Below the pieces are notes generated by a model. The model made no database searches, was not told the DNA's origin, and saw only the letters and a program-made list of their open reading frames with translations. A stretch of DNA of 55,515 nt, from the NCBI GenBank assembly GCA_028723425.1, contig JAQYEZ010000030.1, forward strand, positions 1-55,515, given 5' to 3'. This document shows, one piece after another, positions 54,731 to 55,515 of the stretch. Numbering within the stretch: the first letter of the stretch is position 1; each line of letters starts with the position of its first letter. The position numbers were made by a program, and so were the translations under genes. The stretch comes from Peptoniphilaceae bacterium (GTDB lineage: Bacteria > Bacillota > Clostridia > Tissierellales > Peptoniphilaceae).

Positions 54731-54841
54731 CAAAAGACAGTAGTTAACGGCTACTGTCTTTTTGATTCCATGAGAATTATAAACTATCATTTTCCTTAAT
54801 TATTAAAAATCAAGGGCTTTTGCTAAGAGGTAGCTTCTCTT
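54731..54841 (-). ncRNA. Candidate antitoxin RNA (RNAII-like)
   Basis: The predicted transcript starts near 54841, behind a consensus promoter, and ends at the terminator shared with the toxin gene, giving about 110 nt. It contains a 5' hairpin (AAGAG/CTCTT around AAGCTAC), the complement of repeat copy 2 and the terminator stem. It has no ribosome binding site or open frame. It can pair with toxin mRNA at two sites: the start-codon region and the terminator loop. The 3' end is inferred. Confidence 0.7.
54732..54763. terminator. Bidirectional terminator shared by toxin and antitoxin RNAs
   Basis: AAAAGACAGTAG-TTAACGG-CTACTGTCTTTT has a 12-bp stem. T-runs follow on both strands (TTTTTG on plus, TCTTTTGTTTT on minus). 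Confidence 0.9.
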
Positions 54842-54847
54842 AAATAT

Positions 54848-54875
54848 ATTATAGTTGATTAAGCCAATATGTCAA
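54848..54875 (-). promoter_or_regulatory. Consensus promoter of the antitoxin RNA
   Basis: Exact TTGACA (54875-54870), 16 bp, exact TATAAT (54853-54848) on the minus strand. It is the most consensus-like promoter in the window and no coding frame follows it, supporting a small-RNA gene. Confidence 0.85.
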
Positions 54876-54966
54876 ATTGTATACTTAACTAATTTGTAGA
54901 AAATATATAAACATTAATATCTCTTAATAACGGGAATTTGACAGTTGAAAACATAAAAATCTTCTC

Positions 54967-54993
54967 TAGGCATTGATTTGCCTATATTTTTTT
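54967..54993 (+). terminator. Terminator upstream of the IS1634-family transposase
   Basis: TAGGCA-TTGATT-TGCCTA, a 6-bp stem, is followed by TATTTTTTT. No gene directly precedes it on this strand; it may shield the transposase from external transcription, a common feature at IS ends. The stretch 54876-54966 is AT-rich and shows no gene. I could not identify the IS terminal inverted repeat or target duplication. Confidence 0.7.
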
Positions 54994-55014
54994 GTCAATT
55001 TTTTTAGTTTTATA

Positions 55015-55043
55015 TTGCGTTATGCGCCGTTATGTGGTATAAT
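55015..55043 (+). promoter_or_regulatory. Promoter of the transposase gene
   Basis: TTGCGT (55015-55020), a 17-bp spacer and TATAAT (55038-55043), with TGG in front of the -10. GGAGGTTGG precedes the ATG at 55069. Confidence 0.7.
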
Positions 55044-55068
55044 ACTAATATATTCTATGGAGGTTGGG

Positions 55069-55515
55069 ATGAGAATTTCTTGGTCAAAATCTACTAATAC
55101 TACTAATTATTATCTTGTGGATGATGTTAGGCTACCTAATGGTAAAAGAAAAACTACCACTATTGAGAAGCTTGGTAATACTCAATTTTTAACTGAAAAA
55201 TATGGAACTGATGATTTTTTTGATATCTTAAAGGATTATGCTAAAGAACAGACTGATTTGATGAATCAAGGGAAATTGAATATTTCTTTTTCTCTTTCTA
55301 ATTATAAATTGCTTGAAAAGAATTCTTTTAATTCTTTTAAGGGTGGATATCTTTTCCCTATGGATATCTATTACAAGTTAAAGATTGATAAAATTTGTGA
55401 TGATATTTCTTTGAGACATAAGTTTTCTTTTGATTTGAATGAATGCCTTTCTTATATGGTTTTTGATAGAATTTTGAATCCTTCTAGTAAGCTTTCTACA
55501 TTTGAGTCTACTAAG
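55069..55515 (+). mobile_element. IS1634-family transposase, N-terminal part (runs off the window)
   Basis: The first 149 codons are open to the end of the window. The start MRISWSKSTNTTNYYLVDDV and the later KTTTIEKLGNTQFL segment resemble the N-terminal domain of IS1634/IS4-type transposases (Ser/Asn-rich start, then a Lys-x-x-x-Thr-x-x-x-Glu-Lys-Leu-Gly element). The end SYMVFDRILNPSSKLSTFEST matches the R-I-x-x-P-x-S-K-L motif of this family. The catalytic DDE residues lie beyond the window. The reading frame is not disrupted in the visible part, so the element may be intact. It uses more TCT, TTT and GAT codons than the neighbouring chromosomal genes, consistent with transfer. Confidence 0.85.

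Larger units (their letters stand above)
54621..54788. repeat. Imperfect direct repeat linking toxin mRNA and antitoxin RNA
   Basis: Copy 1 (54621-54645) covers the toxin start codon and the first six codons. Copy 2 (54763-54788) lies inside the antisense small-RNA gene. Both share TGAT(T)CCATG and TAAACTATC, and 21 of 25 aligned bases agree with one extra T in copy 2. Because the small RNA is transcribed from the opposite strand, it is complementary to the toxin start region in trans; two of the four mismatches become G-U pairs in RNA. Confidence 0.75.

Noticed and set aside
54871..54951. Inverted pair GTCAAATT / AATTTGAC as IS terminal repeats
   Set aside because: Eight bases only, and the left copy is part of the antitoxin -35 region; no matching target duplication can be shown from one end.

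Overview
The window is about 55.5 kb of AT-rich DNA from a low-GC anaerobic Firmicute. A Tissierellia/Peptoniphilaceae relative such as Anaerococcus or Peptoniphilus is my best guess. This rests on protein flavour, the SCIFF ranthipeptide pair, the 2[4Fe-4S] ferredoxin, class A RNase P RNA and Firmicute gene order (ricT-holB-darA-tmk, dnaG-sigA-trmK-nif3, rho-rpmE-prmC-prfA-sua5-upp). It is inference, not a database match. Most of it is core chromosome with nearly all genes on the minus strand. The two ends are mobile or accessory: the 5' end of a group IIC intron at 1-136 and the start of an IS1634-family transposase at 55069-55515.

Layout, left to right. (1) 1-4366: group IIC intron inserted just behind the clpB terminator, then the dnaJ-like/clpB chaperone operon with a CtsR-type operator, then apt. 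(2) 4497-11754: cell-envelope genes: a polysaccharide flippase, two LytR-CpsA-Psr ligases, a COG2426 membrane protein and an LTA-synthase-like enzyme that lacks a standard start codon. (3) 11947-14959, plus strand: a PLP-dependent decarboxylase, the SCIFF peptide gene scfA and its radical-SAM maturase scfB. (4) 15019-25488: comF, recD2, murA, upp, sua5, a CDF transporter, prfA, prmC, rpmE and rho, with a MITE-like palindromic element wedged between rpmE and prmC. (5) 25536-32405: fba, proS, tex, a TraX-like protein and an unrecognised membrane protein. (6) 32501-35184: tRNA-Thr(CGT), a DUF4256 protein, cstA with cre-like sites, ferredoxin. (7) 35280-38562: ricT, holB, darA, tmk, rplY. (8) 38727-42711: tpx (plus strand), a FemAB-like transferase, a degenerate FolD homologue and a secreted SH3/NlpC-P60 hydrolase. 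(9) 43040-48346: rnpB, nif3, trmK, an unusually long sigA and dnaG. (10) 48456-54395: an aldehyde dehydrogenase and a BceRS-BceAB-type peptide-antibiotic sensing and detoxification module.

The most interesting part is 54585-54875. Two short convergent transcription units share a bidirectional terminator. One encodes a 33-residue hydrophobic peptide with the P-x-x-V-G-x-V core of Fst toxins, preceded by an extended -10 promoter and a 5' hairpin that contains the Shine-Dalgarno. The other is a small RNA with an exact TTGACA/TATAAT promoter. An imperfect direct repeat, one copy over the toxin start codon and one inside the small-RNA gene, makes the two RNAs complementary in trans. This is the architecture of the enterococcal par (Fst/RNAII) type I toxin-antitoxin locus.

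Other points worth a second look: the open frame of the LTA-synthase gene extends about 130 codons upstream to a perfect Shine-Dalgarno with only ATT/ATA as possible starts; SigA carries an insertion of about 215 residues between regions 1.2 and 2, built of roughly 27-residue helical repeats; the FolD homologue has lost its catalytic lysine.
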